Position numbers and translations under genes: made by a program. Below the pieces are notes generated by a model. That model saw only the letters and a list, made by a program, of their open reading frames with translations, was not told where the DNA came from and made no database searches. 64,000 nt of DNA from Ooceraea biroi. Its lineage: Eukaryota > Arthropoda > Insecta > Hymenoptera > Formicidae. Shown here one piece after another: positions 13,901 through 28,900 of the stretch (its first letter is position 1; each line of letters opens with the position of its first letter). The DNA is taken from NCBI RefSeq assembly GCF_003672135.1, contig NC_039516.1:10213838-10277837 (forward strand). The letters are read 5' to 3'.

Positions 13901-16900
13901 GAAAAAGACGAGATCCAGCTTGGTGCCCGGAAATTTACTTGCTCGAAATATGTAGAGGTGGTCATTTCAAGATACACGATGCGTGCGATGACGTTTGCGG
14001 AAAACTACGTAAACTTCTTTGCAATGATGATTAAGCACCAACCTTTACACCATTCCTCTTGCGGCGAGGCGATGCCACTGGTGATCTGATCAGCTAGGGT
14101 GGTCTTGTCCTTCGGATGCACATAATCGATAAAGGATCGGCCGATCCAGGCATCCTTGAGATAGCCAAGGGCGGTGCATATCGACGGGGTTGTATACAGC
14201 ACGAAGCCATCGTGCATCGAAATCACCGCACAAAATCCCTCCTGCAGAATACCCGCTTTTTATTTAAATTAGCAATGGTGACGGTCGACCGTGATGCGTT
14301 AACGTGAATAATAACGCGTCATTCAGATTCTCTGTGCGTGTAAAGTAAAATAGAATTGATAAACTACGTTATCACCAAGTTAAGAACTTCTCACACCAAC
14401 GTGTGTGATGTATCGCTACTACTTTCACCATGCGAGAATTGGTATTGGCAGATTCACAATTGTAGGAGGAACGTCGGGGGGATCTACTCTGATAGCATCT
14501 GTTATTCTAATTCACGCGTGTCACTTCCTTCGCAAATTTTTTATAATTTTGCGAGTGAGTGACTGCACATGGTCCTTCAAGATCTCTTCGAGGATTTCGT
14601 CAGTCCTTTATGAGCTCATGTACGGAGAATAGACTGGCAAAGAGGTCCGTTTACTTTAACTAGATCTCCCGTGCTTTGTTGCTTCCCTTTTGCTCTCCAA
14701 AATTCAGATGTGCATCAATTTTGGGGAAGAAGGGGAATGCAAGAAAGCGTAACTAAATTTAAATTGCCGTTGCATCAAAGATGATTATCTCATTCAACCG
14801 AACGCATCGATGGAAATTTATTTACTCCATTCATTAATTAGAAATTTATATAATTTTAATATCTCGTTTATCATTTATATCGCTACTAAAATGTTAAACA
14901 GAGTTAAACAACATAAAGCATTAAGTAATTTTAGTGATCGTATCGATATCACTGGTTTAATATTAATGCTCGTAATGCGCTTATAACATTGACATTTGCA
15001 ATATCGGCTTATTAGTTTAATTAATGCCTCATTGGATGGATCGATGATCATCTGGATACAACGGTACCGTGTGTTCTTATTATCTGCCGTGTCATGGGTT
15101 AAATAAAAACTTCTGTTAGTTGACCTTTATCCCCATGATACCCTCAGTTCCAGGCAAGTCACGGCGCAAATTTTGCGAGGAGGGAACGTATCCGCCAATA
15201 ATCGTATACATTGTGGAGTTCTCCTGCGATTATAGCCAGCTTTCTCCATGCATCGGAAAGACACCAGAAACGTACACCAAGAAGAAAATAATAACGCGAA
15301 AAAGGTACAAGGTACAAGGCAATAGGAAGAATCAAAAATCGACAAATTACTAATTAGAACGTAAAGAACTCGAATTTCCCTCGGTGTACTTTGATTACTT
15401 TGCACAGAATCACAACCTTCTTGTAATAATCACGTTGTTACAAGAAGCGAAACGAGTTACGCGAGCAAAAGCCCTCAGTCAGGGGACCTCCTCAAAGCTT
15501 TCTACAAAATTGAGTTAGTCTCTCTAAGTCTCGGGGTTTCTTTCCTTTTTATTTTTTCTTTAAAGTTCTCTCCTTACATGTCTGTCCTTACTACTGTCCG
15601 TACTACGCTTAATGACGTCATACTAACATTGGCTTGGGACGTGGAATCGTCCAGAGGGATCGTCCGTGAAGCAACTCCTGCTTCCGGATCTGCGACGATG
15701 TCGCCGTTGTGCTCGCCGGGATCCGTTGCGTCCACCAATTCTATGGTGGCTAGCTCTTCTTGTATTATGCCAAGAGAAACTCTCGTTGTTATACATGTTC
15801 TTCCGGGTCATCTGCCCGAATCGCTGATGGCTAGGTAGGTAAAGGACGGTTGAGGAGGATGGAGGGGAAGAAGGATCGAATCCTTTGTGGCATGACGATT
15901 TTCTTCGTGATATATCGAAGCGTCTTAAAATTATCTTAAACAAGATCAACTGACCGCAAATGAGGCGATAAGAACAAGTAATAAGTAATAAGTATAAGTT
16001 GAAATATTCAATTTACAAAAAAGAATTCTCCAGTAGAATAGAATATAATTAAAATAGATCCTCATTTGAATTATTAATTTGAATTATAATAATTATTTAG
16101 CATTTGCTTATTTTAAATGAACTATAATAGCGATTATATCCATGAAAGTAACAAACATGAATAAGTAAATGGCCGCGATCGTGCAGCATACCACACAAGC
16201 AAACAAGCAAGTAAGAAAGGTGCAAGGAAGAACCTGGAAAAGATGCACTCAGTTTTCCCCAGTCCAAACCTAACGTTATCGGGCGTCGTTCCGATTATTG
16301 TTTCAAACGGAATCGTGTTACGCGAGCGGTTTGCCGGAGTACGTCGGCACGTCGACGCGAAAGTTCAATGCCATTACCCGGCGGTATGACCTCCAGGTAC
16401 ATCGTTGCTTCCTGGTGAAAGGCATTCACTGTAGTTTCCCTCACGAGCGCATGGCACATGCGGGTGTTATCGCGCGATACGTGGTGGGTGATATTTGAGT
16501 GAAAGCGACGATAATCCTGCATCAACCCTTTCACCGTCGAAATTTCCTAAAAACTTTTTCTATTGCGTGAAAATTTAATGATTTTAAAATTGTCGTTTCT
16601 TTTCCTTTCGAGTCAGGATTATCTCGTTCTCGTAATCAAACGCCTTGATTTTAATTCCTACAAAGTGTACTATGAAACATTTCTCCTTGCCAATATTCCA
16701 CTTATTGCTCAAAAGCCGAGCGAAACGAGACTGTTAACGAGGAACGATTTTTTTAAAGGTTCTATATTTTATTCGCGTCAATGAAAGCGTTAAGTAAATA
16801 GCGATATAACTGCTTACGCAAACCATAAACGGAGAATAACGAGTTGACGACCCGAGTCGAAATTTTGCGCCTACTTTAATGCTTTTAGCAGTCGTACGAA

Positions 16901-19900
16901 CCTACTTTTAGGAAAATAGAACCTAGAACTCTTACATTGAAACTCAAACTCCTACAAACAGATGTTAAGATGCTATTGGGTTGGCCAAAAAGTAATTGCG
17001 TTTTTTTTATATAAATAAAAGGCGAATTTTTCATGGAAAACAAAAACTTTATTAAACAATATATTGTCCATTTTGTTTGATTATCTTTTGCCATTTTTCA
17101 GGCAACTTCATGATTCCGCGCTCAAAAAAGTTCTTATCTTTTTCAGCAAAAAACAATTCCAACAACGATTTCATATCCTCATCAGCAGTAAAGGTTTTAC
17201 CATTCAAGGCGTTTTGCAAAGAACGAAACAAATGGTAATCTGATGGTGCCAGGTCTGGCGAATATGGTGGATGTGGTAACATCATGGTAACACATCCCAT
17301 CCAAGCTGCAACAATTTTTCACGAGTGACCAAACTTGTACGTGGTCTATCGTTATCATGGTGAAACACAACACCTTTGCGATTCACCAATTCTCGACGTT
17401 TCTGTTTGATGGCATCATTTCATTTATCCAGTTGACGACAGTATACGTCTGAATTAATGGTTTGATTCCTTGCAAGCAGCTCAAAATACAGAATACCTTT
17501 AAAGTCCCACCAGACTGACAGCATAATCTTTCTTTGGTGAATATCTGCTTTTCAAGTGCTTTCAGCAGGTTCATCACGCTTGCTCCACCATCTTTTTCGT
17601 TTGACGTTGTTGTAGACGATCCATTTTTCGTCGCCTGTTATCATACGTTTCAAAAATCGATCATTTTCCTCACGTTTCAAAAGAGAATCGCAGATATCAA
17701 TACGCTTAGTGAGATGAATTTCTTTGAGCTCATGTGCTACCCAAATATCGAGCTTACTAATGTATCCAAGTCGTTTTAAATGGTTTTCACACTCGATTTC
17801 GATATGTTAAGATTCTCAGCAATCTCTCGTGTCGTTAAACGCCGATTGAAATCGATCAGTGCCTTTATTTTGTCATCATCAATTTCGATTGGCCTTCCTG
17901 AGCGTGGTGCATCTTTTACATTAAAATCTGCAGATCGAAATTTAGTAAACGAATTTTGACACTGCCGCAGTTTTAAAGCATCTTCGCCATATACATGACA
18001 TAACTTTTTATGAGCTTGCACAGCGTTTTTCCCTTTTCGGAAGTAATAAAACAAAATATGACAAAAATGTTCTTTTTGATTTTCCATTTTGAAATCGACG
18101 GCAAACAAGCAATTGTTAACGAAATCGTGTACTTTCTTTTTGTAAAACAAGCTTGAACTGTGAGTTGTTAACCTACATAATGAATTTGCGGTTTAGAATG
18201 AAGTTAGTTACATTTCAAGATATGTATGTCCATCTATTGGAAAAAAACGCAATTACTTTTTGGCCAACCCAATATTTTGACCCTGCAACATTCGGCTATA
18301 ATCTTGATCGTAACCTGCTTTGACGCTCTAGCGGCAAAAAAGGAAATTTCGGACATATTTTAGTGTTAAAGTAGTAGCTAAATAGACGCTGAATAACGCC
18401 TCAAATGAAGAATTCGAGGTTCAATGTAGAACTAAAATTTCGACTCGGGCTGTGTCACGGAATATCCCGAGTCGAAATTTTGCGCCTACTTTAATGCTTT
18501 TAGCAGTCGTGCGAACCTACTTTTAGGAAAATAGAACCTAGAACTCTTACATTGAAACTCAAACTCCTACAAACAGATGTTAAGATGCTATTTTGACCCC
18601 GCAACATTCGGCTATAATCTTGATTGTAACCTGCTTTGACGCTCTAGCGGCAAAAAAGGAAATTTCCGACATATTTTAGTGTTAAAGTAGTAGCTAAATA
18701 GACGCTGAATAACGCCTCAAATGAAGAATTCGAGGTTCAATGTAGAACTAAAATTTCGACTCGGGCTGTGTCACGGAATATCCTGAGTCGAAATTTTGCG
18801 CCTACTTTAATGCTTTTAGCAGTCGTGCGAACCTACTTTTAGGAAAATAGAACCTAGAACTCTTACATTGAAACTCAAACTCCTACAAACAGATGTTAAG
18901 ATGCTATTTTGACCCCGCAACATTCGGCTATAATCTTGATCGTAACCTGCTTTGACGCTCTAGCGGCAAAAAAGGAAATTTCGGACATATTTTAGTGTTA
19001 AAGTAGTAGCTAAATAGACGCTGAATAACGCCTCAAATGAAGAATTCGAGATTCAATGTAGAACTAAAATTTCGACTCCGGGAACGTAAAACAAGGGTGA
19101 TTTCGTAATGCACTGACCGTACTTCCAATTAATGCATCCTCGATAGCGGTCGACATTAAACCGCTAAAAATTCGAGCAATGCTCTTTTGTAACGCGAAAA
19201 TAATACGTCGGCTGTTCCAATTACACATTTTTGATCGACCAACATGTTGCACGGTCGTCAAATGTGATTCAGACGTTTATGCAACGTTTGACAAGAAGAC
19301 GATATAATTCGGAGAAACTTTCTTAATGCGACGATATCTATCCATATGTCGTATTCCCCGGAAGAATCTAACGTGAATTCAATACATGTCATGCGTTGCC
19401 TTCTTCACAGTGGCGAAACCGGTCATCGGCTGGACACATGATTACGCGACGTAGATCGACTCGATTACGAGAGCGTGTCGCGTAATACCCACCGCACGAT
19501 GCACGTTTCGCGAAAGTTACTGTCACGATTCACCGATTTTCCCGTGATTTCTCATGCGTAGATCCTGAAAATGATCTGAAAAATCGTCTGTCGCGTTTTC
19601 TCCGCATTTTTCCTTTCAGATTCTCTTCCACTGTTCCGGATAATTTAGTAAAATTTTATTATTCATGCATTAGATGCTTGTGTATCGTTTGATAATATCG
19701 TTTGGAATTACAAATTTTGGTATATTTTAAAGTTTGATATATTAAAAATATGTACTTAAATCGCATTTTCATTTTCAATGATAATTCTCTGGACTGGCGA
19801 CTTCGAGGCATTAGCTTCTTGGCGACGAAGTGAATCATTTCAAGATATTTGCCGGACTAAGGGATAACCGTGAGAGGAGAAGCCTTAGGTGGGACAATAA

Positions 19901-22900
19901 ACGCAACCCAAAGAGGTCGGAAAGAGTGCACGAGACCAGCTTATCGAGAAGTAAAATAGAGGAACTAAGCACACGATACAATGATATCGATTTCACAGAG
20001 GCATTTCGCAGTCACCCGTTCAACAGGTGGCGATAACTAAACGTGCAAGTTTGCTATCGCACGTTCGGTCAATATCTGGAACACTACTGTCTCGTACACG
20101 AGCAATCTGATCCGCGGAATTTCTTTCTCGCTTTCGTACAGAAGTGCACGAGAAGCGCACGGAACTCGATTCCTTTTCGCTGCAAGTGAGAACGGCGCGT
20201 GTGTGGTCGGACGAAGCTGATTCATCCCGATTTCAACAGCAATTGAAGTTTTTTTAGATTTTACCTGAATTATTTGCAATAATTGTATTGTGAAATCTAT
20301 TACTTGCCTTTCTTGTGAGTCACCAATTTGAGAAGTTATGTATTTAAATCATTAATTTTTTCTGTTAAAATGTACTGATGACGATGGAAACCGAAAGTTC
20401 TCGTGATCTACCTCGGAATTTAAAAACAGTGAACGGTTCACGTGCACTCATTCCCGAATCGTTTGTGGATCGCAACCAACCTGACTTCTTGTCAAGTATG
20501 ACATTCGTGGGCACACCGGCGTTGTAAGAGGAGACTTCCGGCAGCGCGTTAGTCGTCTTCAGGTCGGTCTCCGCCTCGACAGCGCCGTTGAGCACCGTCG
20601 TCGTTTTCGACTTTTTCTTCTTGTGCTCCTTGTCTTTTCTCTTGCTGATCGGCTGCGGTAGCGCTTCATTGCTGCATTGTACATAATATATATAAAATTA
20701 TGCATATCGTGCGATTCTTTACGTGTGATTCCCAGATCTAGGACTGATTTCAAAGCATAACGAGACACATCATGGTAATTGAATAAAGTAAATAAATAAA
20801 TAGAATAAAAGTGAAATTTTGCATAAAATTTGATGATTTGGCAATGTATAATGGGTCGGGAATTCTCTAATGATCAATCAGCAACTGCTAATTATCGCTG
20901 CTTAGATCTCTAATCAGCTTAATTATCCTATGATAGTCTCGTTTCGTAACACGTTCAGATCAAGAATATCCGCGTGTCGTGCCATGTGACTAGCACGTTT
21001 CAACGTGGAAACTCGACAATAATAAGCAAAAGCTTCACAAACGAACACGCGACTCGCGCTAAAAATAGATGTGAGGAAATATATTCGATCGAGAGAGCGT
21101 GCAAACGTGATAATTCTGAAATTCTTGATAAATATTGATTAATACATAAAAATACGTTTAAAAATCGTTATTACAAATAATTAAAATAACATAAATTGTG
21201 TACATAACTAAAATAGTTATATAGTTGAAACGAATGTTTGGAACTGGACTTACTTTGCGTCAAAATTCAAAGAATCGAATTCACGTTATTTAATAAAATA
21301 AACAAATCTTATAAAGCTAATATTTTATATTGAATTATGTAACATGCTTAATATAATAAACTGATATAAAAAAATAAAATAATAAAATAAACTGATCGCC
21401 TTTCTTGCGGAGCATTATGTATCCTCACGTTGCGCGTTGCAAGTATCTATTAATGTACAGACGACAACTTTCTCCCGGAAAATACTGAACAGTACCTGAT
21501 ATAATAAATTTACACAACGTGACTATCGAGTTATACAAGCCAGAGAAAGTTCACGTTTGACTAATCATCAATAAAGCCCCGTGGAGCTTTCTCCGGAAAT
21601 CTTGTTGATCGCATGATCGGTACAATTTTCTTGCAGATAGGAAGAATTACATCACTGAATGCTGATGATTATACAAACGAATGAGATCTCGTAAACGCAA
21701 GTGCACTTTCATCTTTTTTACCATAAACGCAAACTTTTTCGAATATTCGCGTTTTTGATCTTCGATTCGACTCTTTGTGTACCCCTTCTGCAAGATTTTA
21801 AATCTCATCTACATTAGAAAAGTTTATAAATTTAAATTATATGAAACTTTAAATTGAATAAATTGGAAATAATTTATAGATTATATTATGTAAAATTCTG
21901 TTGAGAATATGTCGCACACATAATTTCATACTTTTCGTAACTTTGAAGACTCCAACGGATCAGCAGTTCTAGCATAAAATGGTAACGCTAATCAAATATA
22001 CCTCGCGTTTCGCGTCCGTTATATAATAATAACCGCTGCTCCTCAGCTTCGAGGAAGATGCGTTCAATTCGAGATTAAAGTGAGTTATTACATAATAATA
22101 ACTCACGTAACAATAATAATCCGGTGATCGAACTTGTCTCTTCGCGCACATTCTTCACTTTGGCCATTGCTGTCACGCACCTTGGCGTGGCGATAATACA
22201 ATAAGTAGAAAATAACTGCACGTAATCAGCCGTGGACTCGCATCGACGCTTCTTATTACACGGTGCCCATGATATCATTTTAGACAATGCGAAATGCGAG
22301 CAAAGCTCAGCACAATGGACGCTTTAGATGCTGAGAAACGAAATTACTTCAGCCGCAGCGTTCCGACATTATTATCCGACGTTACCCGTGCAGAAAATTG
22401 TTAGGGCCTAATATGAAAGTAAAGACCCCTATAAGGAATAAATAGGGATGTCCTAAAAAGGGGTGCCCTATCATTGCCACATCGTGGCCCGATTAGATAT
22501 TATATTTTTTATTATTTCCTTATAAGGTCCCGAAAAAATATTTGTTACATACCATTCTAGGGCCATATTAATATTGAGGAAAATTAATCGGGTCCTACTT
22601 AGGACCCTATAAATTTTTTTACACGGGTATCCAACGCGTATCTGGTCGAGATCGTTTAATTAAATCCACGATTGTTTAATTAAATCAATCACGAACAATC
22701 TTGCAATAAATTTTATTACGATTTATATGTCTAAATATACTGGTATCTCTCCTTAAATTTATCGTATCGATATCGAAGTAATCGTACTTAATTTCAGTTT
22801 TACGAGAGTCGTTTGATAAGTCCTTAGAAAAAAAGAAAAAAAAATATATGTATATGTCAAATATCTTGTCAGTTTGATATTAGTGCCACCATCTTATATA

Positions 22901-25900
22901 TTTTCTAAGAATTTATCATGCGATTGATTGCGTTTTTTTCGGTCATTTAATTAAATTGCGGACACTGTGGTCAATCTCGCTGTTATCGAGATGTTTGAAT
23001 AATAATGACAGAATTAGTAATACTTATTTTTGTTTAAATCTGAAGAGTGTTTAATATTCAATGTAATTGTTAGATTACGGAAATTTATTTTAAATTTTTT
23101 CATGCAGCATTACACGCGTTGTAGTTCACGGTGATACCTTTTTTTAAACAAAAAGGAGGACAGCTAGAGGTTCGGGAAATCTTCACAAGGGAATTGCGGG
23201 ATTTAATCACGGATCGTTGCACAATCCCGCAAATTCGACCGTGAATATCGGAATCCATATGCCTATTATACACCCGCGCCTCGTCCCTCCACACATATTA
23301 TGCAACTACGCGGGAGTACAAGTTCAATAAAATCTAGACGACCAGCAAAATGAGGCACGTGGCGTGACACGTGCAGAAGTGTTTATGAATGTTCTGTATC
23401 GGAGTGCCGAATTATTCGTAACCGACTTTAATCACTTTTTTACACGTAACACAGCTACATGACTATGTCACTTAGATGCACGCATAAATCTGTATGCATG
23501 AATTGATTTTGCCTTTCGCGCGGGAGAATCACCGGTGGAATATTTTCATAGTTATTTAATTGCATGATAAGAGAAATCTTTATTAAATAAAATCAATGCG
23601 AGAACTACATTCTGATATTACGAGGGAATTTCTCTTTTCAATGCTCCATCAACGCGAGAAGAGCAGAATAAATAGTGCACGTATTGGAATATTGTGTAAG
23701 AGAAAAGATAATAATCATAAAAAATGTGTAATTTTAAATTTTATTTCTAATTTAAAGAAAAAGAATTTTAAAAGATTGATATTAACAAAGTCTCTGAAGT
23801 AGAAAACACTTATTTTTATTGTTTGATTTATGCAAGATTGATTTTCAGAATTACATGACAATTTCTTATGAACAATAATAAAGACCTCGTAACGGCTTTG
23901 GTTGGATAAGACCTTCGATGAAAAGAGATAATGTTCTCTACACAGTGTAAATAAAATGTCTACATATATTCACCAAGGTTGTCTGTATAGACGAGCACTC
24001 TTTTTTCATAACACAATATTCCAATGCAGAGCATTCTATTGAAAAATACGCAACGTCTGGCGCATGGCGGAGAAATCGGTACGAAACGAATACACATGCA
24101 AGGACTCGATTCCCTCGAATAACATAAATGATCCGATTATTAAAACCTGATCGTGTTGCGATGTAAGTATCGATTTCGAGTTACATCAAAGTGATAAGAC
24201 TTAACAGCACACTGGAACAAGCAACGACGCATTCATCTATGAAGCTGTGACTCATCGAGCGAAACCGGAGAGAATTATCCTTCAATAGAACGCGGAATAA
24301 TTCACAGCAATCTGCTCATTCGCGAGACATAGTAGTGTGTTGTTGCAAGGTTTTTCTCAAATTTATCATCGATTTGGAAAACAGTCTTTTTTTTCTTCAT
24401 AGTAGCCTTTGCCAGGATTCTTCGTTAACGATTCTGAGTACGATCAATTCTTCATCTTCATTTGCAGAGCCTATCGAGATCTTACGGAAATTTCTATTTC
24501 TGAATTTACTTCAGACCTTCGTTCACTCTTGAAATAATTCACGTTACTCGCAACGTGACTCAAAACGTAAATCGTCGTGGATTATTCTCAGCGGCAGTTC
24601 CGTGTCCTGAATAGCAACGTTGCTGAGCTGGACCTACGTTACGTTTGCACGCCCTGTTCGCACGACTTTGTACATTGCGCGAAAGAATAGCTATGGCATT
24701 ACATACATCATTTACGTACTTTGGAGAATTTACCGTCTGTGAAAGTTTAATGGATTGGCGGATTAATTGATTGAAGGTTCATGGAAAGTGACTTACCTGG
24801 ATTCGAAGGTTGAAGGTCGTCTGCCAAAATAACCGCTGCTTTCGGAGCGATTGCTCCTCGAGATCGAGCTGTCACTACTGCAACAGACAATGATAAAAAT
24901 GATTTTTAGAAAGAGTTTTAGATCTTTGAAAATGTGATGTCTCTTTTTTCAGTTAAATAATGTGAACTCTTTTAACATTATTTAAATCTACAGTTTCTTT
25001 ATATCTTTATAGAGTGCTTAATTATGTCGAGGACTTCATTACGTGATACTCTTGGATTTACGCGGGATGCGCCTGACATAAAACCCAATGAACTACTGGC
25101 GCGTGTCTGCTCTCGAGCGTCTGTCTTCACTGGCGCCGTTAATTACCTCTGACGAAACCGAGCGGAAAAAGTTGCGATGAAAAAAAAAACATGAACGACG
25201 GATGCCGGTTAAACAGCAGAAATTGCTGTTCATGTAAGCAACACCGAAATTTATGCGTACGATCAAAATAAGTCAATCAGCGATTTTGTAACCCCTCAAA
25301 GCCCCACTTTGAAAGAAATTTCGTAGAGAGCAATTTTGCAAAGCCTGTAATGTCTACTTAAATCTACTCGTTAAACCGCTCGCAAATTCTGCCGCGGTGT
25401 CGCAATATTCATAGTCGAAACGATTGCAACCGGCAAGAACCGGTAGGAATGGTGCCGCGATCCGCGGGAGTCGAATCGATCGCCTGGATCCCTCCCTCGT
25501 CGGTGGCCTCGATTGGCCCGAATGATCGGGCTGCAACGTGCTAGTAGAAGGTGCTTGCAAAACCGCGACACAGTGATCTCGCAACGGCCTCGGCCCATCG
25601 TCATAGTCACCGGCGGAAAGTCACTCGAAACCGCGGGGTAGCAATCTCTGTCTTTCCCTGCTGGCCGCAATTGCGGGAAAAAAGGCCCGCGCTCACATGT
25701 TCGGCAAACGTGACGCTCAGCCCTTACGTACGCGTGGCCTCTCTCGGGCCTTTCACCGTCCCCATTATCCGCCGGCCGCCGATCGACCGGCCGACCGACC
25801 GACCGCATTTGTGTGTTCGGTTGAAAAAAGAAGAAAAATTATTGCATAAGACGCCGCCGCTTCACGTTCGCGGCCCCGTGACTACGACGACGACGACGAC

Positions 25901-28900
25901 GACGACGACGATGGCAGCGACGAATACGCCACGACGCCTATCGATTTTGCTCTAGCCGGTTATACCCGAGATTTATCCTGGACGCGAGAAAATGAAATGG
26001 TGGTCCGTTCTCCCCTTTCCCGAACGGGTAGCCTGCATGCACCCTCGATTGCACGGTGTTATGTAAAAATAAGTCGGTGGTAGCTCGAAGCGAACGGATT
26101 TGGATATCGAAAGTTTCGTGTTGAAGTTATGAGCGAATAACGTTTTTCTTTAATCTTACGAGTTGTTAACATTTATGTAATATCGTTTAGCAATCGCCTT
26201 TCGAGCTTAAAGTCGCTGGAGTAGACTTCGTCGTGTTAACATTTCTGAAATATAGCATTCATTTTTTTCTCATCTTTTTCCTTAGAGAATCTATACTAGG
26301 GCTCGCTATTATACGTTTAAACGGAAACACGTTTACACGTAATTAGCATGTCCGTTCATTAGAAACGTTTTCCCGAATATACGTGTTTTAAGGTATTATA
26401 CGTATAAACGGAAAACGTTTACACGTATATTAAACGTTTATCTGTTTATAATCGCGCCTTACGTATAAACATTTTTCTACAAGTAAACATTTTTCTCCAC
26501 CTCTTATTTTTAATTTCATTGGCTCGTCATTGGCTTGTCATTGACGTTACACCAAGTCGACGACGACGATGTTGCACCACCTCGACGACGACGACGTTAC
26601 ACCACGAGGATAACACAAGCTGAAATTGGTTGCATGTAGTCGATTACCGCATAATTTCAAGTTATTGACCTTCGAAGACTACTTCACATCTTCGAAGCTT
26701 CGATCCTTAATTCGTATAATAAACGTATAATAATCGTATAATAAACGTTTAAACGTTTTTCTGGAAATAAGTGTAAACGGATAAACGTTTAACGTTTACA
26801 CGTATATTCGATAAACAAAATAAAATCAGAGCCCTAATCTATACAGAACACACTTTCTTATGTAAATGTTCTCCAATATAGTAGGATGCTTTAAAATAAA
26901 TAATAAGCGGTGGACGCTCAACTACGAATTACAGAAAGATAGAAAAAACGCGTATTACAGATCGCACAAGAAAAAGATTATAATTCTCTTTTATCACCGC
27001 GCAAGTTTTACTCCGATCATTTACAGAGACACGAAAATAGACGGTTCAACGAAATGTCACGTTACAGCATTCTGCGCGCCACAGTCGGCGAGAATAGTTC
27101 GTTTATGGTGCGTGCACGTGCGGATTCGCATGTGCGTATATCACATGCACAATTCGATAGGGAATCGATTTAATTGATTACGATGCCCACGGTCTCCTGT
27201 GTAATTATTATATTTCGGGTTTGATATACGCGACGACTACGCGTCCACCCTCCGTCTTCCCATCCGGGTGGTTTCGGATTGGGATGTATAATGGGCACCA
27301 CTAAATATGTCCACTTGGAAATAAAGCGATTGCAATTGCAATTAAATACAGAAATGAGAACTATCGTTTGATACATTCACGAAGTAAAAAGATGAAGTAA
27401 AAAATATGTACAAAAATACATATCTACAGGGTGTCCCGGGTTTTAACCGACAAACTGCGGGAGCATATTCTACTAGTGGAAATAAGAAAAAATTCTTATA
27501 TCGAGTTTGCTTAGAAATGCTTTATTACAAAGTTATAAACCAATATTGAAAAGAAATATCAGATAAGTAACAACGGATTTTTTCACAAAAATAAAAATTA
27601 TCTACGCAATGATTTAGTGACGCATTTCAAAATGTTGTCCTTGCACATCGATACAAGCTAGACATCGACGTAGTACAGAATTTGTTACGGTACGACATTC
27701 CTGAAAATTTTGTTGCATCTCAGTAACTGAATTAGTAATTCGTTGCTTTAAATCTATCTGGTACTCTCCTGTTAGGAAATCTACGTTGATACTCTCGTAC
27801 GGCAGCTCGTGCATTTCCGTCACAGAATCCGTACACGAAATGAATATCGGTGTATTCCTCGTTTGAAAACACTTTTGGCATTCTGATAGTAATTGCTAGT
27901 TGACACGACGATTGAAATCTAACAGCTACTGTTGTGAAAGTAACAATCATACTGAATCGTTTCAACATAGTGAACATGAATACACGTGAATACACGTAAC
28001 ATAAACATCTTCGACCTTCCAAATTCTACACTATGTTCCGTTGTTACTTATCTCATATGTCTTTTCAATATTGGTTTATAACTTTGTAATAAAGCATTTC
28101 TAAGCAAACTCGATATAAGAATTTTTTCTTATTTCCACTAGTAGAATATGCTCCCGCAGTTTGTTGATTAAAACCCGGGACACCCTGTATAAAGAACAGT
28201 CAGATCTACGAGTGACATAGTAGCGTAAAAATGGCTGTTTCAGCAATTAAATAATAAAAATATCCATTATATTTCTTGCTTCGAACGTGGTGGTTTTAGC
28301 TTAGTTTTATTATTTCATTATTTAGATTACGTACAATTATAAATGCAATTTCTCTGACAAATTCATAGTAATAATTGACAAGATTTCAACTTCTTACAAT
28401 TAAAAAATTGTATTGCATCGGAGTAAAAAGTAATGGACACTGTTGTCGGTTTAATACCGCGCGAATTTCGAGTCACTTGACTTAATTGAAAGGAAAATTC
28501 GACACCTCTGCAACTCTTCAATTTACTTCGGCCTCATCGCACTGTCACGTGGCAGGGAGAGTGTTCTTGCAGCGATTGCGAGTTGATCAACGCCTCCTTT
28601 TCGTTCGACCCGTTTTCGCGCGGAGGTTTCGCAAGGTTCTTAGCCGCGTTAGCTAAGGACGTGGAAATGCAACCGGCACAAACAACTAGGAAACCGGTTA
28701 GCCTTAACCGTACCGTGTACGATTTTCTGTCCCTCTCGCACGATGCACGTTGCTCGCTCACCACTCGCCTGACGCGAGGAAAGCATGTCAATGCCAAGTA
28801 TCCTGAAGGGATGTTCGATAGTCTGAGATATAATTCGTATAACTTTTAATAATTAAGTTATAAATAATTAACTTACACATTATGATATATTAAATTTATA

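Larger units (their letters stand above)
15759..20480. other. per intron 3, carrying a tandem repeat array
   Basis: This 4.7-kb intron contains the 316-bp repeat array (16854-19080) and the mariner inserted in it. The remaining ~2.5 kb (15759-16853 and 19081-20480) has no recognisable gene or transposon. An open frame near 16295-16534 lacks any recognised motif. Confidence 0.55.
20672..24796. other. per intron 2 (4.1 kb)
   Basis: This is the intron between per exons 2 and 3. It holds a MITE-like element at 22384-22628 and a tandem E-box pair at 23356-23373. The remainder is AT-rich, with no coding segment I can support. Confidence 0.6.

Noticed and set aside
15623..15949. 108-codon minus frame overlapping per exon 4
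   Set aside because: It is in the wrong frame for per; the exon read as EELATIELVDATDPGEHNGD fits splice phases on both sides.
16295..16534. 80-codon minus frame in per intron 3
   Set aside because: Considered as an extra per exon; it lacks PER similarity, and exons 3 and 4 already join in phase.
25371..25955. Two 130-145 codon frames in per intron 1
   Set aside because: Same reason: opposite strands of one GC-rich block with an (ACG)n run; no recognisable protein features.
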